The notes under the pieces are model-generated. The model made no database searches. It saw only the letters and a program-made list of their open reading frames with translations, and was not told the origin of the DNA. DNA of 64,000 nucleotides from a candidate division Hyd24-12 bacterium UBA6080 (GTDB lineage: Bacteria > Fermentibacterota > Fermentibacteria > Fermentibacterales > JCC-6), in NCBI GenBank assembly GCA_002436025.1, contig DIXM01000012.1, forward strand, positions 1 to 64,000, written 5' to 3'. Shown here in pieces: positions 1 through 8,946 of the stretch. The position numbers and the translations under genes are program-made. Each line of letters starts with the position of its first letter. Position 1 is the stretch's first letter.

Positions 1-71
1 TGCACGACCCCTTCGTAATCAGCAGAACCCTTCAGCGCAGTCATCAGCAGCAGAGCGAGCATTGAAACCAT
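1..71 (-). CDS. N-terminus of a secreted protein (cut by window edge)
   Basis: Only about 23 codons are inside the window. The reading frame opens with ATG at 71, seven bases after a GGGAG Shine-Dalgarno match, and runs off the left edge. The visible residues begin MVSMLALLLMTALKGSADYEG, a short hydrophobic stretch ending in small residues, which looks like a signal peptide. A second in-frame ATG at 62 is possible. It follows the GT-C gene at 124-1533 on the same strand and is probably the next gene of that operon. Function cannot be judged. Confidence 0.55.
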   Translation of the reverse strand, partial: MVSMLALLLMTALKGSADYEGVV

Positions 72-123
72 TCCGTTCTCCCTTCAGATGTGGTTCGAAG
101 GTTCTACAAACACGGACGCCGGA

Positions 124-1533
124 CTATTCCGTCCGGGAGTCCAGTATCTCCGAAAGTTCCGCTTCGAGCACAGGGTTGAGGCGCATGGCGGTTTGCGCGG
201 CTTCGATAGCGTGCTGCGTCCTCCCGTAGTTCCACAGGAACACCGCCATGTTCCTCCAGACCGTGGGGGACCTTGGCGCGGCCTCCATGGCACGGCCGAA
301 CTCCAGAAGCACCTCCCGGAACTCCCTGCCCTCAATGGCCATGGCGGACGCCCTGATGTTGTGGATGTCCGCGCCTTCGAAGCCCTGTCTTTCGGCCTCG
401 GAAAGGAGCGCCAGACACCGCGTGGTATTGTTTTCACGCAGGGCGTTCTGAGCCGTCAGCACTGTATTGAGACCGGGTCTCACGTGAGCAGGGTATTGAA
501 GGAAAAGGCTCAGGGCGAGAACTGCGGAAACCGCTGGGATAAGCCTCTTCCAGGGAAGACAGGCTGCTGTCAGGGCGAAGGCGGGCAGGAAGACCACCCT
601 GTAGCGCACGGACGGGAAGAAGAGAAAGGCGCTTAAAACCCCTGCAACCATGAGCAGGGACGCAGGATCCCGGCGTATCCCGGCCATTCCCGCCAGAAAC
701 AGGGCTGTCACCCCGAGAAGCACGATGAGGGGCCTCAGGGCTTCGCCCGAGTCAATGTTGCGCCCGGGACCCGGCAGGGTGAAGAATGCAAGTGCCTTCA
801 GAAACCCTCTGAAAGCCCATCCTGCAGGGTCTTCACCAATAACCGAGAAGGCCCTCTCCGCGAACGGGGTTTCCGGCCGGACTTCCATGAGCTGCTCGAA
901 CTCCACTCCCGGTGGGGTCTTGAGAAGGCTCCAGTCCGAACCTATCCAGAGGTTCAGCCCGCCGGTGGACGCCACCGAGGGTGGCCCTCCTGAAGCCATG
1001 TTCACCGCCACGACCGGGGCCACCGCCGCCAGGGCGAAGAGGAGCATGGTCCTCCCCCTCCTGCCAAGGATGGGCAGCAGCGGCAGAAGGATGAGGAGTT
1101 CCCCCCGAAAGAGCGCTGCGGCACCCAGGACGAAGCCTGCCATCCTGTGACGACAATGGTGCACGAGCACCAGGCAGAGTGCGGTCAGAGCCGCTGCGGG
1201 GGCTTCCGGGAGCAGCTGGATCCCGCTCAGGGCAAGTGTCGGCTCCGTGGCCATAAGCCCAGCCAGAACAAGGTTTTTCCGGGTTCGCGGAAGCGCGAGG
1301 AGGAAAAAGAGGGATGGAAGCAGCGAGATGAGTGAAACAACGGCACGGGAGTAAGGCAGCCCCGCGACGAAATAGGTGGCAGGAGGCCTTTCAAAGGGTG
1401 GAGCCGGCGGTTCGAGGTATTCCTGTTCATCCACCTGGGGATGGGCGAAAAGGGCTTCGTTCGACCGGTACAGGACCATCCTGACCGTGACGCCGGCCAG
1501 GACAACAAGCAGGGCAGCCGGAAGCCTATTCAA
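124..1533 (-). CDS. GT-C type membrane glycosyltransferase with C-terminal TPR
   Basis: A 469-residue integral membrane protein. Residues 1-350 contain about eight to ten hydrophobic helices. An acidic DEQEY motif near residue 35, just after the first membrane helix, sits where PMT/ArnT-like GT-C enzymes carry their catalytic acidic residue in the first outer loop. The last ~110 residues are soluble and form TPR-like helices (a WRNMAVFLWNYG-type repeat). The family as a whole transfers sugars from lipid-linked donors, but donor and acceptor cannot be predicted. The start is TTG at 1533, overlapping the preceding gene by 8 bases; no better start precedes the first membrane helix. It is the last complete gene of the PorV-surE-transglutaminase run. 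Confidence 0.6.
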   Translation of the reverse strand: MNRLPAALLVVLAGVTVRMVLYRSNEALFAHPQVDEQEYLEPPAPPFERPPATYFVAGLPYSRAVVSLISLLPSLFFLLALPRTRKNLVLAGLMATEPTLALSGIQLLPEAPAAALTALCLVLVHHCRHRMAGFVLGAAALFRGELLILLPLLPILGRRGRTMLLFALAAVAPVVAVNMASGGPPSVASTGGLNLWIGSDWSLLKTPPGVEFEQLMEVRPETPFAERAFSVIGEDPAGWAFRGFLKALAFFTLPGPGRNIDSGEALRPLIVLLGVTALFLAGMAGIRRDPASLLMVAGVLSAFLFFPSVRYRVVFLPAFALTAACLPWKRLIPAVSAVLALSLFLQYPAHVRPGLNTVLTAQNALRENNTTRCLALLSEAERQGFEGADIHNIRASAMAIEGREFREVLLEFGRAMEAAPRSPTVWRNMAVFLWNYGRTQHAIEAAQTAMRLNPVLEAELSEILDSRTE

Positions 1534-2926
1534 TTCTCTGGAAAACCCCTTCCGTAACCGGTGAACCGTTGACCCCTACCACCCTTTCGCCGGGGCTTCG
1601 CCAGGTCAGTTCCGGAACCCTTTCGTAATAGGGCCGCGCAGACCGTTGAAACACACCGCTCACGTGCAGGGTTGCGGGCGTCGCCAGATCGAAAAAGTCC
1701 GATGCTTCGCAGGACGTGGGGAAAAGATGTATCCCCGAGACCCTGAACCATTCGGAGAGTGCCAGAACGGCATCCTGTGAGGGCATTCCGCCGAGTCGTT
1801 CCCGAAGCTCCCTGTCAAACCCTCCCCTGCAGTCGAGGGTCAGGGTGAAGGTTCCCGCCGCAGGGTCAATTGTCCAGCTTTCGCGGCAGAGGTTGCCCGT
1901 TCCAGGGTTCGGGTCTATCGTGAGGATCCGGTCCATCCCTTCGACGAGAACGAAGAGCGTGTCGGCGGATTCAACGTAACCGGCCGGTGAAAGGGGCGCC
2001 GAGGGCTCGAACCACAGAGCGCCGTCAGGGGTATCCACCCTTACGAGGAACCTGTTCCAGCCGATCGGGTACGGGAACGGCGGAAGGTCGTTCCGTGCCG
2101 CTGCCAGACGGGCTTCGTGTCCGGCCACCCTGGCCATGGCGCAGAAAAGGAGGGCCGTTTCGAGGGGCGTTGCATACCTGGTGTCGAGGATGGCCTGAAG
2201 TGACCTCACCCTGAGACCCGCCTCCCCCCTGGGTGAAGTGACGCGAATATTGTCGGAGATCAGGGTCCTTGCCCTGCTAAGAAAAAGGTCCGCCGAGGCT
2301 CCGGCCGCCCCGGCCTGGATCACGGCCTCGGTGAGGTCGGGCGGAATTGGATCCCCGGCAGAAAGCAAGGCAAGGGCGTCGCCCATCACCATCTCCCCCA
2401 TCTCGATCCAGTTCGAGGGCGACGCGAACCAGATGCCCCGGATGGCTTCCGGACCTGAAACGAAAACGCCGGGTTCGGTCTCGGTGAAGCCCCGGAGATG
2501 GACAGCGTACTCCTCCGATGAGTGGACCGACACCCTCACCGAATCGGGTCCGGGTGTTCCGCTCCAGTTCCACCAGAAGCCCTCGGCAGCGTTACGGCCG
2601 AACTCCTCTGCGCTGAAGGCCCACGTTACTTCGGTTCCCGGTTCAATGCCGGGCATTGCGACCATGAGGGTTCTGGGCCAGCCGCCCGTTCCCGTCAGAG
2701 TGTCAACCCCCCAGGAGGGGACTTCGATGCCGGCCCCAAGAAATGCCACGGCCATGTAGTCGGGGTCGTAATCCTGCGATACCCTCGAAAACCTCTTGTC
2801 GTCGCCCTGCACGCCGGTCACGGTGAAAACCGCCCGGGTGAGGCCCTCTTCCCTGAAAAGCCCGATGTCGAGAAAAGTCGTTCGGGAGAGTGAAGCCGCA
2901 ATGCAGAGGAGAATGCCTGCGGTCAT
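1526..2926 (-). CDS. Exported protein with degenerate transglutaminase-like domain
   Basis: A 466-residue protein with an N-terminal hydrophobic segment (residues 1-16) suggesting export. Residues ~240-340 can be aligned with the transglutaminase core of the neighbouring gene (2923-4632). The catalytic Cys-His-Asp positions read Pro254, Arg and Glu here, so enzyme activity is unlikely. The rest looks beta-rich with many Trp and Pro residues, as in the flanking domains of DUF3857-type proteins. ATG at 2926 overlaps the upstream stop by four bases. It may be a binding or regulatory paralogue of its neighbour; that role is inference. Confidence 0.55.
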   Translation of the reverse strand: MTAGILLCIAASLSRTTFLDIGLFREEGLTRAVFTVTGVQGDDKRFSRVSQDYDPDYMAVAFLGAGIEVPSWGVDTLTGTGGWPRTLMVAMPGIEPGTEVTWAFSAEEFGRNAAEGFWWNWSGTPGPDSVRVSVHSSEEYAVHLRGFTETEPGVFVSGPEAIRGIWFASPSNWIEMGEMVMGDALALLSAGDPIPPDLTEAVIQAGAAGASADLFLSRARTLISDNIRVTSPRGEAGLRVRSLQAILDTRYATPLETALLFCAMARVAGHEARLAAARNDLPPFPYPIGWNRFLVRVDTPDGALWFEPSAPLSPAGYVESADTLFVLVEGMDRILTIDPNPGTGNLCRESWTIDPAAGTFTLTLDCRGGFDRELRERLGGMPSQDAVLALSEWFRVSGIHLFPTSCEASDFFDLATPATLHVSGVFQRSARPYYERVPELTWRSPGERVVGVNGSPVTEGVFQRIE

Positions 2927-4632
2927 GGTGTCAGGACCGTTCTGGCCGATGTACCCGCACGCTGCAGGAGGGTTTCGCGGATGCGCCCGGGCTCGGGGTG
3001 AAGCGGCAGCACACGGGCGGTTTCCCGCAGGACCAGTGTGTCACCGCGCAGGGAGATGCTGCATGAGTAATCTCCGGTGGTCACCGGAGCGGGGGGAACC
3101 ACTTCCCTCCCGTTGCAGGCCAGGGTCAGGGTCAGGCTTTCGAAAGCGGGCGCGTCAAGCTCTATCCTGTCGGGGCAGGCCGGGATAAGAAGGTGGGCTG
3201 CCCTTGTGCCCGGAAAGGAGATGTCCCTCAGACCGGGCAGCAAAAGAGCTCCCTGCCCCCCGGGCGCACTCCACTCACCGGTGATGAGGAGGGTATTCCC
3301 CGTGGTGGAGACCGCCGAGATGTTTTCGGCGCCGAAGAACCGTTCCAGCAGAGTATTCCTGTAAGCGTCATGGGATCTTTCCATGATGGTGCACAGGAGT
3401 TCGGCGGGGGCGCCGGATGCGGTGACGGAGAGAGTACCTGAGACCGACCCTTCACCCAGGGCTCCCGTGAAAACAAGTGTGAGGCTGTCTTCCCACCCGT
3501 CAACGGGGATCGTTTGAAGGGGCGTTCCCCAGGGCGTAAGTGGAAGGAACCGTGTTCCCCTGAGCCCGTAGCTGTGCCCGTCCGCCACACCCTTTGCGGA
3601 AGGGTCGAGCACCCTGAAACCGTCACCCTGGGGGACAGCGACAACCATGTGATCGAAGCTTCTGCTTCCCACCAGCCCCGGTATTCCACCGGTGGTGTCC
3701 AGCATCGCGAGCCACGCCTCCCCGCCCACTGCACGGATCAGGTTGACAAGAAGGACCGCGGTGTCGCGACAGACTCCCGCCCCATCATCGATGGTTTCAG
3801 CCGGAGGCTTGGGTGAGAAGCCGGGCCAGTCCCCCATGTCTGCACCGATGTATTCGATGTTCAGGGATATCCAGTCACGCATGTCATCAGGGGTCCGGCC
3901 CGTGAGCGCAGCCACTTCCGAAAGCAGCGCGGAGTGGGAGCCGTACGTGACGTCAAGCACTGCGTGGAGTTCGCGGGAAACCGACTGCGGGTCATGCGTT
4001 GCCACGACTGCGAAGGGTCTGTCCCGCAGGGCGAGGGGGTGGCCGGAAAGGGGGCTGAGCGGGCCGACGCTCCACCTCAGGGCGCCTCCCGTTGTGTCGG
4101 GAGGGCCAAACTCAGGGGACCACTCGACGAGCAGTCCGGAGCTCCGGCTGTCGATGACGGTGAACTCACCGGCAAGCACACTGTCCCTGCACCAGGGGCT
4201 GTAGTGGTAGCTGTAGCAGTCCGCAAGGGGGAGGCTTCGAATGACCCGGCGGGTCCGGACCACGACCGTATCGCCGGTTTCAAGGCCGGGCATGGTCAGG
4301 ACAAGTTCGCGCATGGACGACTCGAGACGGGACTGACCCGCCAGTGCATGATGGGGTCGCTCTGAGACCAGGGCTTCGGAGCCCCGTCTGCCGCTCCTCC
4401 ACAACCCCGTCCTTGCTTCCAGCAGCTCAACCGTTTCCCAGCCCGTGCGGAAGGGAACAGACAGGGTGGTGAACCTTGCGACCCCCCGTCCGGTTAGTGG
4501 AACGACGACAAGATCCGTTGTTTCAGTGTAGACTGAATCGATCAGGACAGTGACGTTGTTATGAATGACGAGCGCATCGGGAAGGCCGGGAGCGAGACCC
4601 AGAAGAAGGGCCGTCAGAACAGGGTGAGGCAC
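2923..4632 (-). CDS. DUF3857/transglutaminase-like exported protein
   Basis: 569 residues from the GTG at 4632, which follows a GGAGG Shine-Dalgarno by four bases and opens a plausible signal peptide. The longer frame to 4734 would run 121 bases into surE and has no such signal. Residues ~25-240 resemble the DUF3857 beta domain and ~255-350 the transglutaminase core, with an intact triad: Cys288 in GAGVCRDTA, His328 in FDHMVV and Asp343 in VLDPSA. Proteins of this build are usually periplasmic or cell-surface; the substrate is unknown. It overlaps surE by 19 bases and its degenerate partner by 4. Confidence 0.72.
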   Translation of the reverse strand: MPHPVLTALLLGLAPGLPDALVIHNNVTVLIDSVYTETTDLVVVPLTGRGVARFTTLSVPFRTGWETVELLEARTGLWRSGRRGSEALVSERPHHALAGQSRLESSMRELVLTMPGLETGDTVVVRTRRVIRSLPLADCYSYHYSPWCRDSVLAGEFTVIDSRSSGLLVEWSPEFGPPDTTGGALRWSVGPLSPLSGHPLALRDRPFAVVATHDPQSVSRELHAVLDVTYGSHSALLSEVAALTGRTPDDMRDWISLNIEYIGADMGDWPGFSPKPPAETIDDGAGVCRDTAVLLVNLIRAVGGEAWLAMLDTTGGIPGLVGSRSFDHMVVAVPQGDGFRVLDPSAKGVADGHSYGLRGTRFLPLTPWGTPLQTIPVDGWEDSLTLVFTGALGEGSVSGTLSVTASGAPAELLCTIMERSHDAYRNTLLERFFGAENISAVSTTGNTLLITGEWSAPGGQGALLLPGLRDISFPGTRAAHLLIPACPDRIELDAPAFESLTLTLACNGREVVPPAPVTTGDYSCSISLRGDTLVLRETARVLPLHPEPGRIRETLLQRAGTSARTVLTP

Positions 4633-5342
4633 CAGTCCTCCAGTTCGTCCGGCAGGGGCCTGGCGTCCCGTCCGGGGCTGAGGACGGAGATCGACCCGAA
4701 ACCGTCGAGGATGGCGTGAACATCGGTCCCCCATGTTTCCCTTGTTCCCTGGAGTTCATAGGGACCGTAGGTGTAGGAACCGTCAGGGTGCCTCTGGAAG
4801 GGCACCTCTCTGATAAAACTGCCGGGCCTTGTGAGCTTCAATCCCGAAGGGGCGCCCGGGGGAAGGTTCACATTGAGCATCATGCCCGCGGGTATCGCCC
4901 TGTGAACGCCCCGGTCAACCATCAGTCTTGACAGCTCGGCAGCGTGACGAAAATCCGGCTCACCCGAGCGTTCGACACTGACCGCCATGGCTGGAACATT
5001 CCAGAACGACGCTTCAGTCGCTGCGGCGACGGTGCCGGAGTACCAGATGTTGTTGCCGAGGTTCGCCCCGGGGTTGATGCCTGAGATGACGAGGTCGGGC
5101 TGCCGGGGTAGAAGCTCGGAGAGAGCTATCTTGACGCAGTCGACAGGCGTTCCCGTAACGGCGAAACGACCGGGGCCGGAAGGAATGACGGAAAGGAGCG
5201 CGTAAAGTCCCAGTGACATTCCCGCCCCCGAACAGTGGGCGATGGGCGCCACAGTAAGGGTCTCGTACCCGGAGAGGGCCTGCTCAAGGGCCAGAAGCCC
5301 CGGCTCGTGGATGCCGTCGTCGTTCACAAGGAGGATAAGCAT
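4614..5342 (-). CDS. surE: 5'/3'-nucleotidase SurE
   Basis: 242 residues, the normal length. SurE removes phosphate from 5' and 3' nucleoside monophosphates using a divalent metal and is a cytoplasmic survival protein. The N-terminus LVNDDGI carries the metal-binding Asp pair. SGINPGANLG and the following YSGTVAAA segment are family signatures, and a TGTPVDCVK loop is present. It starts with ATG at 5342, eleven bases after the PorV-like gene, so the two are probably cotranscribed. Confidence 0.93.
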   Translation of the reverse strand: MLILLVNDDGIHEPGLLALEQALSGYETLTVAPIAHCSGAGMSLGLYALLSVIPSGPGRFAVTGTPVDCVKIALSELLPRQPDLVISGINPGANLGNNIWYSGTVAAATEASFWNVPAMAVSVERSGEPDFRHAAELSRLMVDRGVHRAIPAGMMLNVNLPPGAPSGLKLTRPGSFIREVPFQRHPDGSYTYGPYELQGTRETWGTDVHAILDGFGSISVLSPGRDARPLPDELEDWCLTLF

Positions 5343-5353
5343 GGAAGCGGAAC

Positions 5354-6277
5354 TCAGAGAGCGCGGGTCAGGGTGAACCTGTGGGTGTCACCGAGGGCGT
5401 GTTTCCCCGGGACGAAGGCGTAATCGAGCACCCAGCCCCTTTGTGAGAACCCCATCCCGGTGGTGATGGTGCTCGAGGGGTCGTTGAAGCGGTATCCCCC
5501 CCTGAGGGCGACCCAGGAGAGCGGCTGGTACTCGAGACCTACACCTCCCCTGGGGTTGTTGTCGATGGGTTTCTGGATCTCGGCAGAAACCGTGGCGGAT
5601 CCCAACGGAGTTGGTATTGAGTAACCGACTGCTGCCCTTAATGTTCTGGGAAGCCTGTATTCGCGTGAAGCCATGACGGCGGCCGGCCCGATGTTCTGGA
5701 GTGCGGCGGAAAGAACGAGCCCTCTGGCCGGAGTGGAGAGCAGACCGACATCGAAACAGAGCCCTGAACTCTCCTCTATCCACACCTTTTCGCGGATGAA
5801 CTTGACCCCGGCTCCCAGCGCGAAGCTGTCACCGAGGCGAAGGCCAAGGGCGGCGTTGAGGCTGAGGTCGGTGACATCGAAGGTTCCTGTCGGTTCCGAG
5901 GACGGGGTCTCGCGGTATTCGAGCCCCCCTGTGTTCAGAAAGCGGAACGCCAGGGATGCGCCCAGGCGTTCACCCCACGGGAATACGGCGGAAATCACCT
6001 GCTGATCGGTCTTGCCGAACCACGAGTTGTGCGACGCAGTGATGGAGGCCTCCTGAAAAGCCAGAAGAGCCGGATTGGCGAAAATTGCCAGTGCGCCCGA
6101 ATTCACAAGTCCCGTTCCGCCCAGTGCGGCGGCCCTTGCCCCGATGTCCATCTTGAGGAAAGGCCATGAAGCAGCGCCAGCGTCCCGGTACACGGCCTCG
6201 GCGGACGACGCGCCCGAAAGGCAGAGCACCGCGGCGAGCAGGAGTCGGATGACCGGAAAACAGTGTTTCTGTTTCAT
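5354..6277 (-). CDS. PorV/PorQ-family outer-membrane beta-barrel protein
   Basis: 307 residues with a clear signal peptide (MKQKHCF then a hydrophobic run ending in SSAEA). The mature N-terminus has the family signature GARAAALGGTG followed by NPALLAF, and the rest is made of alternating amphipathic strands with the IREKVW and GGYRFNDPSS segments seen in such barrels. Relatives include PorV, a shuttle of the type IX secretion system, and many uncharacterised barrels (UPF0164). No other type IX genes are in the window, so a PorV role is not shown. AGGTGA precedes ATG at 6277. Confidence 0.75.
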   Translation of the reverse strand: MKQKHCFPVIRLLLAAVLCLSGASSAEAVYRDAGAASWPFLKMDIGARAAALGGTGLVNSGALAIFANPALLAFQEASITASHNSWFGKTDQQVISAVFPWGERLGASLAFRFLNTGGLEYRETPSSEPTGTFDVTDLSLNAALGLRLGDSFALGAGVKFIREKVWIEESSGLCFDVGLLSTPARGLVLSAALQNIGPAAVMASREYRLPRTLRAAVGYSIPTPLGSATVSAEIQKPIDNNPRGGVGLEYQPLSWVALRGGYRFNDPSSTITTGMGFSQRGWVLDYAFVPGKHALGDTHRFTLTRAL

Positions 6278-6319
6278 ACATCACCTGTATCGTTTTCTGG
6301 AATGGCGGTTCCAGGCCGG

Positions 6320-6325
6320 ATTATA
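6320..6325 (-). promoter_or_regulatory. Candidate -10 box for the PorV operon
   Basis: The divergent gap 6278-6356 holds an exact TATAAT on the minus strand at 6325-6320, 42 bases ahead of the PorV-like start. The matching -35 region is poor (TTTCCG at 17 bases). The overlapping plus-strand TATATT (6322-6327) could serve lipM, again without a good -35 box. Seen in sequence; activity is inference. Confidence 0.4.
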
Positions 6326-6356
6326 TTAGAGTTCGACCCCGGCGGAAAGGAAGGCG

Positions 6357-7151
6357 TTGAAGATACTCATTCTTGATGATCCCGGGCTTCCCGGTCCCGA
6401 GAACATGGCGGTCGACGCCTGTCTGGTCCGAATGGCGGAAAGGGGCGAGTTCGACATCGCCCTTCGCACGTACACATGGGAGCCCCACACGGTTTCCCTG
6501 GGACGGCTTCAGAAGGGGTTGAGCGGGATCGACCGCCCGAAGCTTTTCTCACACGGCTTCGGGCTCGTAAGGCGCCCCACGGGCGGCAGGGCGGTCTGGC
6601 ACGGAAGGGAACTGACCTACTCCGTTACGGCCGGTTCGCACCATCCACTCTACGCCGACGGCATAGAGAAAAGCCTGGGCGCGGTGGCCGCCGTTCTCGT
6701 TGCGGCTCTCAAGGGGATCGGAGTACCGGCTGTGATGAACAGGGCGGGCCGTTCCGGTGAAGGTTTCGGCAGGGGACCCTGCTTCGTCAGCCACGGCAGG
6801 TTCGAGGTCATGACGCCCGATGGCAGGAAGCTCGTTGGAAGCGCCCAGGCCCGCACCAGGGGCGCGTTTCTCGAACATGGCTCGATTCTCTTCGACAACG
6901 ACCAGCCAAGGCTCCTTGACTACACCATGACCCATGAGGGATCGGAAGACACGACTGAAGGCGTTCGGAGGAAGCTTGTCGAGGGAACTGGAACGGTGCG
7001 GGAATTCGCCCCCTGCGCCTCTCCGGTCGACCTGGTACTCCCACTCCAGGAGGCTTTCATGGACTACTGGGGAGTCCGGGCCGTCCCTGTGGATTACGGG
7101 ATGATCCCCGCCCGGGAGCTTACGGAAACTGCAAAGGATTTTGCGCTGTGA
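6357..7151 (+). CDS. lipM: Octanoyltransferase, LipM type
   Basis: 264 residues of the biotin/lipoate A/B protein ligase fold. It should move octanoate from acyl carrier protein to a lipoyl domain or GcvH. RRPTGGRAVWH (residues 72-82) is the lipoate-binding loop. Cys142 in PCFVSHGRFEV is at the position of the LipM catalytic cysteine, and GRKLVGSAQ (157-164) contains the conserved Lys. There is no C-terminal ATP-ligase accessory domain, and the cysteine favours LipM over LplA. Starts at TTG 6357 after an AAAGGAAGG ribosome site. It overlaps lipA, the next step of lipoate synthesis, by 4 bases. Confidence 0.82.
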   Translation: MKILILDDPGLPGPENMAVDACLVRMAERGEFDIALRTYTWEPHTVSLGRLQKGLSGIDRPKLFSHGFGLVRRPTGGRAVWHGRELTYSVTAGSHHPLYADGIEKSLGAVAAVLVAALKGIGVPAVMNRAGRSGEGFGRGPCFVSHGRFEVMTPDGRKLVGSAQARTRGAFLEHGSILFDNDQPRLLDYTMTHEGSEDTTEGVRRKLVEGTGTVREFAPCASPVDLVLPLQEAFMDYWGVRAVPVDYGMIPARELTETAKDFAL

Positions 7152-7996
7152 GGCCTTCGTGGCTCAAGGCCCCCGTGACGGGCGGTGTTTCGGCGGGGAA
7201 AACCCGCCGCATACTGGAGGGGCTGGGGTTGAACACGGTCTGCAACGAGGCGTGCTGCCCCAACAGGGGACACTGCTACCAGCGGAACACGGCAGCGTTT
7301 TTGATCATGGGCACGGTTTGCACCAGGAACTGCCGCTACTGCGCCGTTGACCACGGAACACCCCTACCCCCCGATCCCGATGAACCCCACAGGCTCGCGG
7401 AAGCGGCTTTCGCCATGGGGCTTCGGTTCGTCGTTGTAACGTCGGTCACCCGTGACGACCTGCCGGACGGAGGCGCGGAGTGCTTTTCGCGTGTGGTGCG
7501 TGCCCTGGGAGAGAGGGTTCCGGGTATCATGGTGGAAGTGCTGACCCCCGACTTCATGGGCAGCACCGAATCCATCGCGAAGGTCGCCTCAGCCTCCCCA
7601 ACCGTCTTCAACCACAATCTCGAAACCGTGGAGACCCTCTTCCCCGTCCTGAGACCCGAAGGGGACTATAAACGTTCCCTGAAAGTCCTCGGGGATTTCT
7701 CCGCGATGAGAACGGGGATCCCCGCAAAAAGCGGCCTCATGCTCGGGCTTGGCGAGAACGCCGACGATGTCAGGCGTGCCCTGGCGCATCTGAGGGAAAA
7801 CGGGGTAACCATGCTCACCCTCGGGCAGTACCTGCAACCCTCGAAAGTGCACGCCCCGGTTCACCGTTTCGTAACACCGGGCGAGTTCGAGCAGTGGCGC
7901 GGGGAAGCCCTTGAGATGGGTTATCTGTCTGTGGCGTCGGGACCGCTGGTGAGAAGCAGCTATCACGCCGACACCCACGCGTCGGAGCTGATTTGA
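7148..7996 (+). CDS. lipA: Lipoyl synthase
   Basis: 282 residues. Radical-SAM enzyme that inserts two sulfurs into octanoyl-protein. The auxiliary cluster motif CX4CX5C is present in CNEACCPNRGHC, and the radical-SAM CX3CX2C in CTRNCRYC. The C-terminal RSSY motif, whose Ser caps the auxiliary cluster, is seen in VRSSYHAD. The start is GTG at 7148, overlapping the lipM stop (GTGA). With lipM it forms a complete endogenous lipoylation pair. The N-terminal extension of many LipA proteins is short here. Confidence 0.95.
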   Translation: MRPSWLKAPVTGGVSAGKTRRILEGLGLNTVCNEACCPNRGHCYQRNTAAFLIMGTVCTRNCRYCAVDHGTPLPPDPDEPHRLAEAAFAMGLRFVVVTSVTRDDLPDGGAECFSRVVRALGERVPGIMVEVLTPDFMGSTESIAKVASASPTVFNHNLETVETLFPVLRPEGDYKRSLKVLGDFSAMRTGIPAKSGLMLGLGENADDVRRALAHLRENGVTMLTLGQYLQPSKVHAPVHRFVTPGEFEQWRGEALEMGYLSVASGPLVRSSYHADTHASELI

Positions 7997-8946
7997 GCGA
8001 CATTACATGTTACACGCATGGCCTGGCCCTTGCGCCCATGGCCGGATACACCGGAAGCCCCTTCCGCGTGGTATGCCGGACGCTGGGAGCCACGGGCCTG
8101 GTGACGGAGATGGTGACCGCGGCCGGCATATCCCGAAGGTCGGTCAAATCCATCCGCTACCTCAGATACCTTCCGGAGGAGAAGCCCCTGGGCGTTCAGC
8201 TCTTCGGAGCAAAACCGGCGGATTTTTCGAGGAGCGCCGAACTCGTAAGCACCCTTGGTTTCTCCTTCATCGACATCAACGCGGGATGTCCGGTCAAGAA
8301 AGTTCTTTCCAGCGGTTCCGGTGCGGCCCTTCTCCGGGACCTGCCCAGGCTGTTCGAGGTTGTCAGGGCAACTGTGGCAGCCACCAGCCTTCCGGTGACG
8401 GTAAAGATCCGTCTTGGTTTTTCACCCGACGAGCCCCTTCCCGAGGGGATGTGCGGCTTGCTTTGCGCGGCGGGAGCATCGGCGGTTACCATTCACGGGC
8501 GTTACAGGTCCGACATGTTCGGGGGGGCGGTCAACCCGGAAGGTATCGAAAGGCTCTCCCGTAACTCGCCGGTTCCCGTTGTGGCCAACGGAGACGTGAA
8601 GAGCCCCGCGGACGGGGAAAGGCTTCTCTCACTTGAAGGGGTGACCGGTCTCATGGTGGGCAGGGGCGCACTGGGGAACCCCTGGATATTCAGGGCGCTC
8701 TCGGGAGGCCCTCCCAAACCCGGCCCCGGCGAGATCAGACAGGTCATTGCAAGACAATTGGAGCTCATGCTTGCCGAGTGCCCGCAACCAGGCATGTTCA
8801 ACGCCATGCGGGGGCACCTGGTCCACTATCTGAAGGGTTTTCCCGGCGCAGCGTGCCTTCGGGACAGGGCTGTCAGGGTGGCAACCCCCCGTGATGTGCT
8901 GGAACTGGCCGACGAGGCAGAGGAGCTGATATGGGGGGCGCTGTGA
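7993..8946 (+). CDS. dus: tRNA-dihydrouridine synthase
   Basis: 317 residues, FMN-dependent TIM barrel that reduces uridine in tRNA D-loops. Seen: APMAGYT at the N-terminus (flavin site), INAGCPVKKV with the catalytic Cys, the HGR motif near residue 165, NGDV and MVGRGALGNPWIF (phosphate binding). The exact subgroup (DusB-like is most likely) is not certain. It starts at TTG 7993 overlapping lipA by four bases; the 3' end overlaps the next gene. Confidence 0.92.
   Translation: MSDITCYTHGLALAPMAGYTGSPFRVVCRTLGATGLVTEMVTAAGISRRSVKSIRYLRYLPEEKPLGVQLFGAKPADFSRSAELVSTLGFSFIDINAGCPVKKVLSSGSGAALLRDLPRLFEVVRATVAATSLPVTVKIRLGFSPDEPLPEGMCGLLCAAGASAVTIHGRYRSDMFGGAVNPEGIERLSRNSPVPVVANGDVKSPADGERLLSLEGVTGLMVGRGALGNPWIFRALSGGPPKPGPGEIRQVIARQLELMLAECPQPGMFNAMRGHLVHYLKGFPGAACLRDRAVRVATPRDVLELADEAEELIWGAL

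Noticed and set aside
6357..7151. Considered as lipoate-protein ligase LplA
   Set aside because: The conserved Cys142 and lack of the accessory domain, with lipA next to it, favour LipM.
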